Shown here: one piece after another, positions 53,946-60,680 of the stretch
Numbering within the stretch: position 1 is the stretch's first letter
Layout: every line of letters begins with the position of its first letter
DNA from: Bin5 sp965242905
Lineage (GTDB): Bacteria; Chloroflexota; Anaerolineae; Caldilineales; Caldilineaceae
Assembly (NCBI GenBank): GCA_965242905.1
Contig: CBDETM010000002.1
Span: forward strand, 2,046,001-2,110,000
Reading direction: 5' to 3'
Length of the DNA: 64,000 nt
Program-made: the position numbers and the translations under genes
Notes under the pieces: generated by a model
What the model was told of the DNA's origin: nothing
The model's database searches: none
What the model saw: only the letters and a program-made list of their open reading frames with translations

Positions 53946-53965
53946 CTATGGCACATCTACCATAG
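53946..53965. promoter_or_regulatory. Dyad CTATGG-N8-CCATAG upstream of copy 2
   Basis: Identical to the dyad at 53223-53242, and at the same distance (27 bp) from the start codon. Confidence 0.5.
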
Positions 53966-54064
53966 CCGACATTCCTGCATCCCGCCGCGCAAGATTCCCC
54001 TGACACGGTTCAGGACAATTGCATCGTATTGGGTCAAAGCCTTGCGAGGCTGCCTGATCTGTAG

Positions 54065-54085
54065 GGGCACCCCTTGTGGGTGCCC
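54065..54085. repeat. GGGCACCC-CTTGT-GGGTGCCC hairpin, array copy B
   Basis: Identical to copy A. It lies 105 bp beyond the stop of lipoprotein copy 3. Confidence 0.75.
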
Positions 54086-54189
54086 TCTCCCATGCGCCCC
54101 TGCATGAAGAATGGCGCGCCGGGACGTGTAGCCTTAAATTGACAACGCCGCCCGCCGAACGCTCCCCATCCGCCTCCCGCCCGGCCGCA

Positions 54190-54642
54190 TCACTCTTCCT
54201 CGTACCAGCCCGACCCAAAGAGCAACCCGTCATGGCGCACGATCCATGCGTTCTTGCGCGTCTCCTTGCCCGTATCCGGGTTATTGAAGACGTAGCTGAC
54301 CCATTTGCCCGCCTCAGTAGCGCTCAGAATGTCGTCGCCATAGAAGTAGCCGGTGGCGTCAACGCGCAGCGCAGGGTCCCGACCAATTCTATCTTGCTCG
54401 TAATGTGCAATGGTGCGTCCATCTTCGCCAACAATAAAGACATACCATGACCCATCCACACTTGCTTCCGAACTGTAATAGTCGATGGTCGCTTGGCGAC
54501 CGTCACGGTCGTATCGGCGGATTGCGTCCGCTATAATCGCCTGGGTGTAGGCTGCTGGTTCGTTCTTGGTTGGGATGGCAACGCAACCAGCGATGAGGAG
54601 CGCGAGCACGAGAATGAGAAACAGGGGAGCAGATCGAATCAT
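54190..54642 (-). CDS. Cache-domain lipoprotein, copy 3
   Basis: 150 aa; lipobox LIAGC (Cys 20). The domain reads VDGSWYVFIVGEDGRTIAHY, IGRDPALRVDATGYFYGDD and KNAWIVRHDGLLFGSGWYE. It differs from the others by Arg for Tyr in the GEDGRTIAH strand, Ser for Gln in VDGSW and Asn for His before AW, so its ligand may differ. The ATG at 54642 follows GGAG. Its upstream dyad is damaged (CTATGG-N8-CTCTAG), unlike those of copies 1, 2 and 4. Confidence 0.88.
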   Translation of the reverse strand: MIRSAPLFLILVLALLIAGCVAIPTKNEPAAYTQAIIADAIRRYDRDGRQATIDYYSSEASVDGSWYVFIVGEDGRTIAHYEQDRIGRDPALRVDATGYFYGDDILSATEAGKWVSYVFNNPDTGKETRKNAWIVRHDGLLFGSGWYEEE

Positions 54643-54668
54643 GATTATCTCCATTGCGTAAAAGGTAA

Positions 54669-54688
54669 CTATGGCACATCGACTCTAG
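54669..54688. promoter_or_regulatory. Damaged dyad upstream of copy 3
   Basis: CTATGG-N8-CTCTAG: the left half is kept and the right half changed. Same position relative to the start as in copies 1, 2 and 4. Confidence 0.4.
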
Positions 54689-54787
54689 TGTACCTTCACG
54701 CATCCCCCTGTGCAACGTTTCCCCGTCACGACTCAGGACAATTGCATCTCAGTGAATCAAAGCCTTGGGAGGCTGCCTGATCCGTAG

Positions 54788-54808
54788 GGGCACCCCTTGT
54801 GGGTGCCC
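54788..54808. repeat. GGGCACCC-CTTGT-GGGTGCCC hairpin, array copy C
   Basis: Identical stem and loop, 106 bp beyond the stop of lipoprotein copy 4. Confidence 0.75.
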
Positions 54809-54913
54809 TCTTCTGTGCGCCCCTGCATGAAAAATGGCGCGCCGAAACGCATAATATAAAATTGACAACACCTCCCGAAGATCGCTTCCTAATCCGCGTC
54901 CCTTCCGTCCGCA

Positions 54914-55366
54914 TCACTCCTCCTCGTACCAGCCCGACCCGAAAGTCAGCCCGTCATAGCGCACGAGCCAAGTGTGCTTGCGCATCTCCGTGCCCGTTTC
55001 CGGGTTCAAGGCGAGGTAACTGATCCATATTCCTGCCTCAGTTGCGCTCTTTAAGTCATCGCCAAAGAAATAGCCGGTCGAATCCACGTTCAGAGCGGGG
55101 TCCCGCCCTCTTATTGCCGGGTTGAAGTGCGCAATGGTGTACCCATCTTCGTCGATAATGAAGGGGTACCATGGCCCGTCCACAATTTCAGGTGAACTGT
55201 AGTGGTCGATGGCTGCCTGGAGGCCTTCCTGGTTGTAGAAGCGGATGGCATCCTGCACGAGCGCCTGTGTGTAGGCTGCCGGTTCGTTCTTGGTGGGGAT
55301 GGCAACGCAACCGGCGACGAGGAGCGCGAACACGAGAATGACAAATAGGGGGACAGAACGATTCAT
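54914..55366 (-). CDS. Cache-domain lipoprotein, copy 4
   Basis: 150 aa; lipobox LVAGC (Cys 20). The domain has VDGPWYPFIIDEDGYTIAHF, RGRDPALNVDSTGYFFGDD, IWISYLALNPETG and KHTWLVRYDGLTFGSGWYE. It groups with copy 1. It is distinguished by Pro for Gln (VDGPWYP) and Asn for Arg in PALNVD. The ATG at 55366 follows GGAG. The intact dyad at 55393-55412 lies upstream. Confidence 0.88.
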   Translation of the reverse strand: MNRSVPLFVILVFALLVAGCVAIPTKNEPAAYTQALVQDAIRFYNQEGLQAAIDHYSSPEIVDGPWYPFIIDEDGYTIAHFNPAIRGRDPALNVDSTGYFFGDDLKSATEAGIWISYLALNPETGTEMRKHTWLVRYDGLTFGSGWYEEE

Positions 55367-55392
55367 GATTTTCTCCATTGTGTTAAAGGTAG

Positions 55393-55412
55393 CTATGGCA
55401 CATCTACCATAG
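55393..55412. promoter_or_regulatory. Dyad CTATGG-N8-CCATAG upstream of copy 4
   Basis: Same sequence and the same 27-bp distance from the start as upstream of copies 1 and 2. Confidence 0.5.
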
Positions 55413-55511
55413 CCGACATTCACTCATCCCTCCGTGCAGGATTTCCCTGACACGGTTCAGGACAATTGTATCTCAGTGGGTCAATGCCTTGAGAGGCTGC
55501 CTGATCTGTAG

Positions 55512-55532
55512 GGGCGCCCCTTGTGGGCGCCC
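55512..55532. repeat. GGGCGCCC-CTTGT-GGGCGCCC hairpin, array copy D
   Basis: Same hairpin with one base pair changed on both sides (A-T to G-C relative to copies A-C), so pairing is kept. It lies 12 bp after the stop of copy 5, closer than in the other units. Confidence 0.75.
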
Positions 55533-55543
55533 TTCCGCCCGCA

Positions 55544-55996
55544 TCACTCCTTCTCGTACCAGCCCGACCCGAAGAACAGCCCGTCATGGCGCACCACCCA
55601 CGTGTGCTTACGCGTCACCTCGCCGGTATCCGGCTTGTCGTGGACATAGCTGACCCATTTGCCAACCTCGGTAGCGCTCAAAATGTCGTCGCCATAGAAG
55701 TAACCGCTGGCATCGACCCGCAGCGCCGGGTCCCGCCCCACACTTTCCGGTCTGTAGTGCGCGATCGTATACCCATCTTCACCGATAATGAAGACATACC
55801 ACTGCCCGTCCACGTTTTCGGGCGAACTGTAATGGTCAATGACTGCCTGGCGGCCCTCCTCATTGTAGAGGCGGATGGCATCCTGCACGAGCGCTTGGGT
55901 ATAGGCCGCCGGTTCACTCTTGGTGGGGATGGCAACGCAACCGGCGGCGAGAAGAGCGAGCGTAAGAGCAAGAAACAGGGCGGCAGAACGAAACAC
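55544..55996 (-). CDS. Cache-domain lipoprotein, copy 5
   Basis: 150 aa; lipobox LAAGC (Cys 20). The domain has VDGQWYVFIIGEDGYTIAHY, VGRDPALRVDASGYFYGDD, GKWVSYVHDKPDTG and KHTWVVRHDGLFFGSGWYE. By alignment with its paralogues the start is a GTG at 55996 (VFRSAALFL), six bases after GGAG; the nearest ATG (56008) corresponds to the ribosome site of the others. The dyad seen upstream of copies 1-4 is absent. Only 70 bp separate this start from the stop of copy 6. Confidence 0.85.
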   Translation of the reverse strand: MFRSAALFLALTLALLAAGCVAIPTKSEPAAYTQALVQDAIRLYNEEGRQAVIDHYSSPENVDGQWYVFIIGEDGYTIAHYRPESVGRDPALRVDASGYFYGDDILSATEVGKWVSYVHDKPDTGEVTRKHTWVVRHDGLFFGSGWYEKE

Positions 55997-56066
55997 GTTT
56001 TTCTCCATTGCGACTGTATTACACTTGAATATTCTGCTATCGAGCGCTTCCATATCCCCGGCCGGA

Positions 56067-56513
56067 TCAGTTCTCTTCGTACCAGCCCGACCCGAAGAAC
56101 AGCCCGTCATGGCGTACGACCCATGCGTGCTTACGCGTCTCCTCTCCCGTGTCCGGATTCGTGAAGACGTAGCTGACCCACTTTCCTGCCTCGGTCGCGC
56201 TCAGTACGTCGTCTCCATAAAAGTAACCGGTCGAATCCACGCGCAGCGCCGGATCCCGCCCTATCATTGCCGGGTTGAAATGAGCAATAGTGTACCCATC
56301 CCCGCCGATAATGAAGACATACCACTGCCCGTCCACGTTGTCGGTTGAACTGTAGTGCTCGATTGCAGCTTCCCGCCCATCCTGACCGTAGAGGCGGATG
56401 GCGTCCTGCACGAGCGCCTGCGTGTAGGACGCCGGTTCGTTCTTGGTGGGAATGGCAACGCAACCGGCGACGAGAAGCGCGAGAATGATTGATAGAGTCG
56501 CAGAACGTAACAT
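56067..56513 (-). CDS. Cache-domain lipoprotein, copy 6
   Basis: 148 aa, two residues shorter in the signal; lipobox LVAGC (Cys 18). The domain has VDGQWYVFIIGGDGYTIAHF, IGRDPALRVDSTGYFYGDD, GKWVSYVFTNPDTG and KHAWVVRHDGLFFGSGWYE. The ATG at 56513 follows ATGGAGAAAAGC. It is the promoter-proximal gene of the array on the minus strand. Its upstream region is AT-rich and unlike that of the other units, so a single promoter here may serve the whole array. Confidence 0.87.
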   Translation of the reverse strand: MLRSATLSIILALLVAGCVAIPTKNEPASYTQALVQDAIRLYGQDGREAAIEHYSSTDNVDGQWYVFIIGGDGYTIAHFNPAMIGRDPALRVDSTGYFYGDDVLSATEAGKWVSYVFTNPDTGEETRKHAWVVRHDGLFFGSGWYEEN

Positions 56514-56724
56514 GCTTTTCTCCATAATGAAATGTCAGTTTTGATGTATATCTCGTTTGATGCCAAGGGTTTCCGTGCGAATCACGCCCTAGTTTCGCGC
56601 CTGTCATGTCTCCCTATATGCATTATGAAATATGCAATATGTAACACGCAAAAGGCGCATTCCCAAATTGAAAGCCCATCAGTATCTACTTCAGTCTACT
56701 TTCATGCCCCCATTTGAACCAACA
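56514..56724. other. Divergent intergenic region, AT-rich
   Basis: Lies between the lipoprotein array (minus) and the M81 gene (plus). 56615-56660 is AT-rich, with short repeats of the TATGCA / AATATG kind. Probably holds the array promoter; no clear -35/-10 pair was settled on. Confidence 0.4.
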
Positions 56725-56753
56725 TTGGCCTTCCCCAATTACGTAGGTATAAT
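56725..56753 (+). promoter_or_regulatory. Sigma70-like promoter for the M81 cluster
   Basis: -35 TTGGCC, 17-bp spacer, -10 TATAAT (perfect), about 110 bp before the start codon. Confidence 0.6.
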
Positions 56754-56784
56754 TCCCCTGTTCATCTGTTGGAACGCGCCCATC

Positions 56785-56800
56785 GGTATCATCTGATACC
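56785..56800. promoter_or_regulatory. Palindrome GGTATCA-TC-TGATACC
   Basis: Perfect 7-bp dyad with a 2-bp centre, about 25 bp after the expected transcription start of the M81 cluster. Typical size and place for a dimeric repressor operator. Confidence 0.5.
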
Positions 56801-56861
56801 TTCCCCACAGCGAATGTTAGATGCGCCCCCTGCGCCAAATGGGGCCCGAAAAGGCAATCCA

Positions 56862-58370
56862 ATGACAGCCATGCGCATCGGCATCGGCTCCATCTTCCAG
56901 GAAAGCAACCAGTTCGCCGCCACACGGACCGACCTGGCCCTCTTTCGCAACTCCTATGTCCATGAGGGCGATGCCCTCCTCCAGCTGGCCGGCACCGACT
57001 GCGAAGTCGCCGGCATCCTCGCCGTCTGTGAACAAGAGGGCGCACAGCCGCTCCCCCTGCTGGCCGCGCGCAGCGTCTCCGGCGGCATCCTCACCGATGC
57101 CTGCTACACCGAGCTGAAAGAAACCCTGCTCGCCCGCCTGCGCGCCGCCCTCCCGCTCGACGGCCTCATCCTCGCCATGCACGGCTCCATGGTCACCGCC
57201 TCCCAGGAGGACCCGGAAGGCGACATCCTCGATGCCGTGCGTCAGATCTTGGGGCCGGTGTTGCCAATCGTCATGACGCTCGACCTGCACGCGCACGTCA
57301 CCCCGCGCATGGTAAATCAGGCCACCGCCCTGGTTTCCTTCACCCACTATCCCCACGACGACACCTACTCCACCGGCGAACGCGGCGCCAGCCTGCTGTT
57401 GCAGGCGGCAAAAGGCGAAGTCACGCCCGTGACCGCCCTGGCCAAGGTCCCCATCATCTGCGGCGCCTGCAACGGCCAGACCGCCGGCGACGGACCAATG
57501 GCCCACATCACCCGCCGCGCCCGGCGCCTCGAAGAGGAGCCGTCCGTCCTCTCCGTCTCCTGTTTCCAGGTCCACCCCTACAACGACCTGCCCGGCATGG
57601 GCTGCGGCGCCGTCGTCGTGACCGACAATGACCCCGCCCTGGCCGCGCACGAAGCGCAACTGCTCGCCGCCGAGTTCTGGCAGCGGCGCTGGGCCTTCGA
57701 GGTAGAGCATCTGTCCGTCGCCGAAGCCGTCGCCCGCGGCCGCCAACTCGAAGGGGGCCCCGTCCTCCTGGTCGACACCGCCGACTGCGCCGGCGGCGGC
57801 GCGCCCGGCGACAGCGTCGCCCTCCTGCGCGAGCTGATGACGCTGGGAGTGGACGAGCCCGCCCTTCTCATGGTCGTCGATCCCGCCGCCGCCCACGCCT
57901 GCGCCCGCGCCGGCATTGGCCAGACCGTCAGCCTGCAGGTCGGCTACAGCCTCGACCCCGCCTGGGGCCGGCCCGTCCCCGTCACCGGCACCGTGCGCCG
58001 TCTCAGCGACGGCGCTTTCCGCTACGACGGCGGCCTCTTTGGCGGCACCTGGGCCTCGATGGGGCTCTCCGCCGTCCTCCAGATCGGCAGCATCCAGCTT
58101 CTCGTCATGTCGCAACCGACCTACGACTGGGGCCACGAGCAGTTTCGCAGCGTCGGCATGGACGTCCGCCGCGCCAAGTTCATCGGCGTCAAGAATCCAA
58201 TGAACTACCGCCATGCCTATCGCGACCTGATGAAGGCCGCCTATATCGTCGACACGCCCGGCCCGACCCCCGCCCACGTGCGCAACCTCAATTTCAAGCG
58301 CATGCAGCGGCCCTTTTTCCCTCTCGACGAGGAGATTCCCGACCTGGAGATCCCGGTAGTCGTCAGCTGA
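56862..58370 (+). CDS. M81 family metallopeptidase-like protein (MlrC type)
   Basis: A 502-aa MlrC-like protein. The N-terminal M81 domain begins IGIGSIFQESNQFAATRTDL, has LDGLILAMHGSMVTA and the likely metal ligands in MTLDLHAHVTPRMV and SFTHYPHDD. The C-terminal MlrC domain has GPVLLVDTADCAGGGAPGDSVALLREL and a conserved YDWGHEQFRSVGMD region. MlrC was first described in microcystin breakdown; most relatives occur in catabolic clusters and act on unknown small amides or peptides. ATG 56862 with AAGG upstream; MRIGIG three codons later is an alternative. First gene of the plus-strand cluster. Confidence 0.92.
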   Translation: MTAMRIGIGSIFQESNQFAATRTDLALFRNSYVHEGDALLQLAGTDCEVAGILAVCEQEGAQPLPLLAARSVSGGILTDACYTELKETLLARLRAALPLDGLILAMHGSMVTASQEDPEGDILDAVRQILGPVLPIVMTLDLHAHVTPRMVNQATALVSFTHYPHDDTYSTGERGASLLLQAAKGEVTPVTALAKVPIICGACNGQTAGDGPMAHITRRARRLEEEPSVLSVSCFQVHPYNDLPGMGCGAVVVTDNDPALAAHEAQLLAAEFWQRRWAFEVEHLSVAEAVARGRQLEGGPVLLVDTADCAGGGAPGDSVALLRELMTLGVDEPALLMVVDPAAAHACARAGIGQTVSLQVGYSLDPAWGRPVPVTGTVRRLSDGAFRYDGGLFGGTWASMGLSAVLQIGSIQLLVMSQPTYDWGHEQFRSVGMDVRRAKFIGVKNPMNYRHAYRDLMKAAYIVDTPGPTPAHVRNLNFKRMQRPFFPLDEEIPDLEIPVVVS

Positions 58371-58374
58371 GGAC

Positions 58375-58385
58375 GATCCGCGAAG
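58375..58385. repeat. GATCCGCGAAG motif
   Basis: Reverse complement of CTTCGCGGATC, in the 27-bp gap between the M81 gene and the next gene. Confidence 0.4.
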
Positions 58386-58397
58386 GAACACTTGAAC

Positions 58398-58757
58398 ATG
58401 AATGTCGCCGCCCAACAACTGGAAGAATGTATCCAACAACTCAATAAGGGAGAACTGACCGAGGAGCGGCTGCGGGACTTGGGCAAGACGCTGCAGGAGA
58501 ACGGGTCCAGACGCCAGAGTCTCCTCTACCTGCAGACCGCAACCACCGCCGTCACCTCCGACGTGATCGGCATGCTGCAGGTCGTGGACGGCAACGTCTC
58601 CGACGGCCCCTTCGACCCCGCCGACTGGCCCTATAAGACCGTACTCGACGCCATCAACGCCGGCTGGCGCGTGATCCGCTTTCCAGCCCAGCTCCTGTCC
58701 AGCCACAGCCCCGATCTGCACGTCACCTGCGAGTTCATTCTGGAGAAGTGGGAATAA
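58398..58757 (+). CDS. Conserved-looking protein of unknown function
   Basis: 119 aa, family not recognised. The first half is helical (VAAQQLEECIQQLNKGEL, then EERLRDLGKTLQENG). The second half has DWPYKTVLDAINAGWRVIRFP and ends in HVTCEFILEKWE. The ATG at 58398 has GAAGGAACA upstream. It sits between the M81 gene (27 bp) and the VOC gene, whose ATG follows directly on its stop. That tight coupling supports a real gene and a role in the same pathway. Confidence 0.78.
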   Translation: MNVAAQQLEECIQQLNKGELTEERLRDLGKTLQENGSRRQSLLYLQTATTAVTSDVIGMLQVVDGNVSDGPFDPADWPYKTVLDAINAGWRVIRFPAQLLSSHSPDLHVTCEFILEKWE

Positions 58758-59168
58758 ATGCAAGCCGCCCTCTGGAACATCGGCATGAAAGTCGATGACA
58801 TGGAAAGCGAGATCGCGTTCTGGCAAGAGCTCGGGGCCAAGCTGGTTCTGCGCGAGACCTTCACCGCGCCTGACGGCGAGGAGGTCGACTACGCCTTCGT
58901 CGACTTCGGCGGCACGCGCATCTTCCTCACGCCCAAAACGGTCTTCGAGGACAAGCTCGGCCACACCCTCATGCCCGGCCTCACGCACGCCGTCTTCGAA
59001 GTCGAGGACCTGGACAAGGAGTACGAACGGCTCACTGCCATGGGCCTCGAGGTCCTGGTCGAACGCGTCGAGATCAGCGCCGCTTTCGGCTCGCGCCGTC
59101 TGGCATTCTTCCGCTCACCCAACGGCATGGTTTTCGAAATTCTGCAGATTCTTGAAGCTAAAGTCTGA
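58758..59168 (+). CDS. VOC superfamily protein (glyoxalase/dioxygenase fold)
   Basis: 136 aa with the paired beta-alpha-beta-beta-beta modules of the vicinal oxygen chelate family. Module 1 has MKVDDMESEIAFWQELGAKL and YAFVDFGGTRIFL; module 2 has THAVFEVEDLDKEYERLTAMG and RLAFFRSPNGMVFEI. The His of LTHAVF and the last Glu are candidate metal ligands. It could be a lyase, epimerase or isomerase for an intermediate of the cluster. Starts immediately after the stop of the 119-aa protein gene. Confidence 0.88.
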   Translation: MQAALWNIGMKVDDMESEIAFWQELGAKLVLRETFTAPDGEEVDYAFVDFGGTRIFLTPKTVFEDKLGHTLMPGLTHAVFEVEDLDKEYERLTAMGLEVLVERVEISAAFGSRRLAFFRSPNGMVFEILQILEAKV

Positions 59169-59213
59169 CAATGACGCTCATGGCTCTCGTGAACGCCATG
59201 CAGGAGGCAACCA

Positions 59214-60053
59214 ATGACGCAGGCAGCCCTTCGCGCCACCGCTGACATCAAGCCCACTTTGACCGACGAAGAGGTCCTGGATTTCTGCAAGACCGGCCTC
59301 CTCACGCTCGAAGGCGTGATCCCGGACACCACCAACCGCTGGGTTTTCGACTATCTCGACGAAGACGGAGCAGACCCCCATCAGCTCGTGCGCGACGAGC
59401 GCTTCATCGACGAGGTGCTGCTCCATCCCGCCGTCGCCGGCGTCGTGCGCTCCCTGCTCGGCGCCGGCTTCCAGCTCCCCGAATGGATGGCCAACCACCG
59501 CCTCGTCGGGCCGGAAGCAGCCCGCTACTGGCACATCGACGCCGGCTCCGACTTCGAGCGCGCCTGCAACCTGCTCCAGGTCTTCTACATCCCCCAGTCC
59601 AACAGCATCGAGATGGGCCCCACCCTCTTCCTGCCCGGCTCCCACCTCGTGCCCATCGCCCGCGAGGACATCGAGCGCTTCGGCAACCTGACCGGCCAGG
59701 TCGCCACCACCGCGCCCGCCGGCTCGGTCTTCGTCACCGCCTACTCCATCTGGCACCGCCAGCCCGACAAGGTCGATCAGTCGACCCGCAACCTCCTCAA
59801 ATGGGTCTACTGGCGCACAGTGCCCCCGGCGCGCGACTGGCTCGCCCGCCCCGACTTCGATTTCCGCGGCGCCGACTACTCCTTCACCAGCACCTACTTC
59901 TGCGGCGGCCACCGCAAATGGCAGTCGGTCCCCCGCGTCGCCGAAATGTTCTACTGGCTCTGCGGCAAAGCCGACGAGTTCCACACCGTCGGCGGCTCCG
60001 GCTGGCCCTACTCCTCCTCCGACCCGGGAACATGGGCCCAACAGCGTCAATAA
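59214..60053 (+). CDS. Phytanoyl-CoA dioxygenase (PhyH) family protein
   Basis: A 279-aa Fe(II)/2-oxoglutarate oxygenase of the PhyH family. The facial triad appears as H-x-D in YWHIDAGSD, with the distal His in SIWHRQPDKVDQSTRNLLKW and Arg/Lys after it for 2-oxoglutarate. EMGPTLFLPGSHLVP is the characteristic strand. A GCAGGAGGC ribosome site precedes the ATG. Bacterial members hydroxylate varied small molecules, so 'phytanoyl' does not indicate the substrate. A second PhyH gene lies 630 bp downstream and is not a close duplicate. Confidence 0.9.
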   Translation: MTQAALRATADIKPTLTDEEVLDFCKTGLLTLEGVIPDTTNRWVFDYLDEDGADPHQLVRDERFIDEVLLHPAVAGVVRSLLGAGFQLPEWMANHRLVGPEAARYWHIDAGSDFERACNLLQVFYIPQSNSIEMGPTLFLPGSHLVPIAREDIERFGNLTGQVATTAPAGSVFVTAYSIWHRQPDKVDQSTRNLLKWVYWRTVPPARDWLARPDFDFRGADYSFTSTYFCGGHRKWQSVPRVAEMFYWLCGKADEFHTVGGSGWPYSSSDPGTWAQQRQ

Positions 60054-60201
60054 CACCAGGACGAGCGGAGCAAAGCACAACTGACCCGTCAAGAATCGCA
60101 CGTTCACACAAACAAAACTCGTGACTGCCAAGTCCTCGCCAAATGGCAATCATTACTTGTCATTCCATGTCACACCAAGCGCCCATCAACCGCTGTTTTC
60201 A
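60054..60201. other. Intergenic, nothing recognised
   Basis: Together with 60292-60588 this is the non-coding part of a 627-bp gap. Between the listed repeats I see no gene or RNA. Confidence 0.4.
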
Positions 60202-60291
60202 CTGACTACTGACCACTGACTACTGCAGTTCCGGGCGGTCGGGCCTATTCGGCCCTCCCTTGTGCGGGGGCTCCGCCCCCGCAACGCCCCC
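60202..60291. repeat. Composite repeat, copy B: heptamers plus double hairpin
   Basis: CTGACTA, CTGACCA, CTGACTA run in phase into CTGCAG (60223-60228), then the block seen at 8969-9037 with dyads GGGCC-TATTC-GGCCC (60241-60255) and GCGGGGGC-TCC-GCCCCCGC (60264-60282). The two copies differ at only a few positions, mostly in loops. Confidence 0.8.
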
Positions 60292-60588
60292 TCTCCTAAA
60301 ACCCCCCGCCGCAGCGAGTGTGTGGGCAATACGACCTTGTCCACCCGCTGCGACCGAACTTCCCCCCACCCTGCGTCGTGGCTCGAACCGAGGCGTGAGC
60401 CGGCGCAGGCCGGCCAACGCCCAATCGGCCCCAACCTGCACAGCGATGACCATCAAGAGCCCACCACAGAAACCCTGACATTACAATCCGTCATCCCTTA
60501 TCCAGGCAGAGCGCACATGGCACACGCATACAGAACATGGCATAGTAGCTACGAAACCCCCAATATGCCCCTGCCGTTCTTCGCGTGC

Positions 60589-60624
60589 CTTCGCGGATCA
60601 AAGAAAGATGTTCTTCGCGGATCG
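60589..60624. repeat. CTTCGCGGATC motif, two copies
   Basis: Cores at 60589-60599 and 60614-60624, 25 bp apart, upstream of the second PhyH gene. The same core occurs at 28358 and, inverted, at 58375. Confidence 0.55.
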
Positions 60625-60680
60625 ATCGGTTCTGTAAAACCTGCCTAATCAAACTTCGTTCTGTAGATGGAGAACAGACC

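Larger units (their letters stand above)
52744..56513 (-). repeat. Tandem array of six Cache-lipoprotein units
   Basis: Six paralogous genes in the same direction. Stop-to-stop distances are 723, 723, 724, 630 and 523 bp. In the first four units (counting from 52744) the intergenic sequence is duplicated with the gene: a dyad upstream of each start and a GGGCACCC-type hairpin between genes. Unit 5 has lost about 90 bp of the spacer downstream of its stop, and units 5 and 6 lack most of the shared upstream part. This is segmental tandem duplication followed by divergence. Confidence 0.92.

Noticed and set aside
52744..56513. Repeats in the array considered as a CRISPR-like structure
   Set aside because: Units are about 720 bp and protein-coding; there are no short direct repeats with unique spacers.
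56817..58988. A 723-codon open frame on the minus strand opposite the M81 gene and its neighbours
   Set aside because: It is the mirror of high-GC coding DNA on the plus strand. The plus-strand proteins have clear family motifs; the antisense frame is Gly/Val/Asp/Glu-rich with no fold.
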